7,199 bases of DNA. It comes from Anaerolineales bacterium (GTDB lineage: Bacteria; Chloroflexota; Anaerolineae; Anaerolineales; UBA11657). Shown one piece after another: positions 6,532 to 7,199 of this stretch. Position 1 is the stretch's first letter. Each line of letters starts with the position of its first letter. The stretch covers positions 1-7,199 of the forward strand of contig CANNEJ010000071.1 of assembly GCA_947503585.1 (NCBI GenBank), in the 5' to 3' direction. The translations under genes were made by a program, and so were the position numbers. The notes under the pieces were generated by a model that worked only from the letters and a program-made list of their open reading frames with translations, was not told where the DNA came from and ran no database searches.

Positions 6532-7199
6532 GGTGTCGCGCTCGCGGTCGGGGTGGGCGTCCACGTTGCCGGCTGCTTTACGTTCTCAAATTCAACCCAA
6601 GCCAGTTCGGCCGGCTTGACGCTTACTGATTGGCTGCGCGTGGTTTTTCCATTGCTCACAGTCACCACGTAGGTGCCGGGCGGTAGGTCGTTCAATGCAA
6701 AGTTTTCGCCCATCATCTCGTCGGCGTTTAGGGTGCCAATAGTGTATGTGGTGAGGTACGTGTTAACGGACTGGTCAAGCTTTGGATTGTCCAGTAGTTG
6801 TGAACGCACGGTGACACCGGCGAGTGGCACGGGCTGGCCGCTGCTGTCAGAGACGCGGCCCGCAAGGCTGCCGCGGCGCGGATATGGCCGCAGCCACAAC
6901 TCCGGATTGCGGGTGGAGTCGTAGTCGTTGTAGCCGACGCGCACCTCAAAGTGCAGATGCGCACCGCCAAACGCAACACCAGTGCCACCGACGGTGCCAA
7001 TCTGGGCGCCGGCCTCCACCCAATTGCCGCGCTGCACCGTGATGGTGGCGAGGTGGCCGTAGAGCACGTACACCGGCTGGTAGAGGTAGGCTTGCTGCAA
7101 CTGCACCACTACAACATTGCCATAAAAGTTTAGCGCCGGCCCAAGCTGGTCCGCGCGATCGGTGCCGGCAAATACGACGGCGCCGCTCCCGGCAGCCAG
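6528..7199 (-). CDS. M23 metallopeptidase paralogue, N-terminus beyond window
   Basis: Second M23-family peptidase, first of the three - strand genes seen and a paralogue of the next one. Its frame is open to the window edge; the 223 visible residues begin inside the M23 core. Shared elements in order are FYGNVVVVQL, YVLYGHL (catalytic-region His), GGAHLHFEVRVG (the HxH zinc/catalytic pair), RNPELWLRPYPRRGSLAGRV, and a carboxypeptidase-regulatory-like beta domain with GENFALNDLPPGTYVVTV. The first zinc motif (HxxxD), any signal peptide and the start lie outside. No Cys occurs in the visible part. The protein ends in a Thr/Pro tail, TWTPTPTASATP, which resembles an interdomain linker with nothing after it. 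Its TGA overlaps the ATG of the next gene, so the two are probably translationally coupled and made together. Confidence 0.9.
   Translation of the reverse strand: MAAGSGAVVFAGTDRADQLGPALNFYGNVVVVQLQQAYLYQPVYVLYGHLATITVQRGNWVEAGAQIGTVGGTGVAFGGAHLHFEVRVGYNDYDSTRNPELWLRPYPRRGSLAGRVSDSSGQPVPLAGVTVRSQLLDNPKLDQSVNTYLTTYTIGTLNADEMMGENFALNDLPPGTYVVTVSNGKTTRSQSVSVKPAELAWVEFENVKQPATWTPTPTASATP

Noticed and set aside
6532..6564. Longer start for the M23 lipoprotein
   Set aside because: It would add MDAHPDRERDT before the signal peptide and overlap the upstream gene by 37 nt; the ATGA start gives a standard lipoprotein signal.

Overview
The window is GC-rich bacterial DNA, coding almost from end to end, with eight protein genes in two convergent blocks. 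No RNA gene, insertion sequence, CRISPR array or origin was seen, and no gene-free stretch exceeds about 80 bases. The right-hand genes encode lipoproteins with Ala/Thr/Pro-rich linkers and LytM-type (M23) peptidases followed by a carboxypeptidase-regulatory-like domain. That style is common in Chloroflexota (Anaerolineae and relatives), so that phylum is my best guess, held with modest confidence because it rests on protein style alone.

Left block, + strand (1-4464): the C-terminal two thirds of malate synthase A, an aldo/keto reductase, a LysE/RhtB-family exporter, a metallo-beta-lactamase-fold hydrolase and a glyoxylate reductase-like D-2-hydroxyacid dehydrogenase. The junctions are +19 nt, a 20 nt overlap, a 4 nt GTGA overlap and +3 nt, so one polycistronic message is likely. 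Malate synthase and the reductase both consume glyoxylate. This suggests a glyoxylate/two-carbon acid module, with the reductase, hydrolase and exporter as possible carbonyl, ester or efflux helpers; those three roles are inference.

Right block, - strand (7199 down to 4461): an M23 peptidase cut by the window edge, a second M23 lipoprotein joined to it by an ATGA overlap, and, after an 82-nt gap, a lipoprotein of unknown family. The two peptidases are tandem paralogues that share the M23 core and the C-terminal beta domain. All would act outside the membrane on the cell wall or surface.

The blocks meet tail to tail with their stop codons overlapping in the four bases TTAG (4461-4464), and no clear terminator lies between them. 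I found no convincing new defence, mobile or RNA system. The points most worth checking are the glyoxylate operon layout, the unknown lipoprotein paired with the peptidases, the diverged paralogue pair, and the stop-codon overlap.
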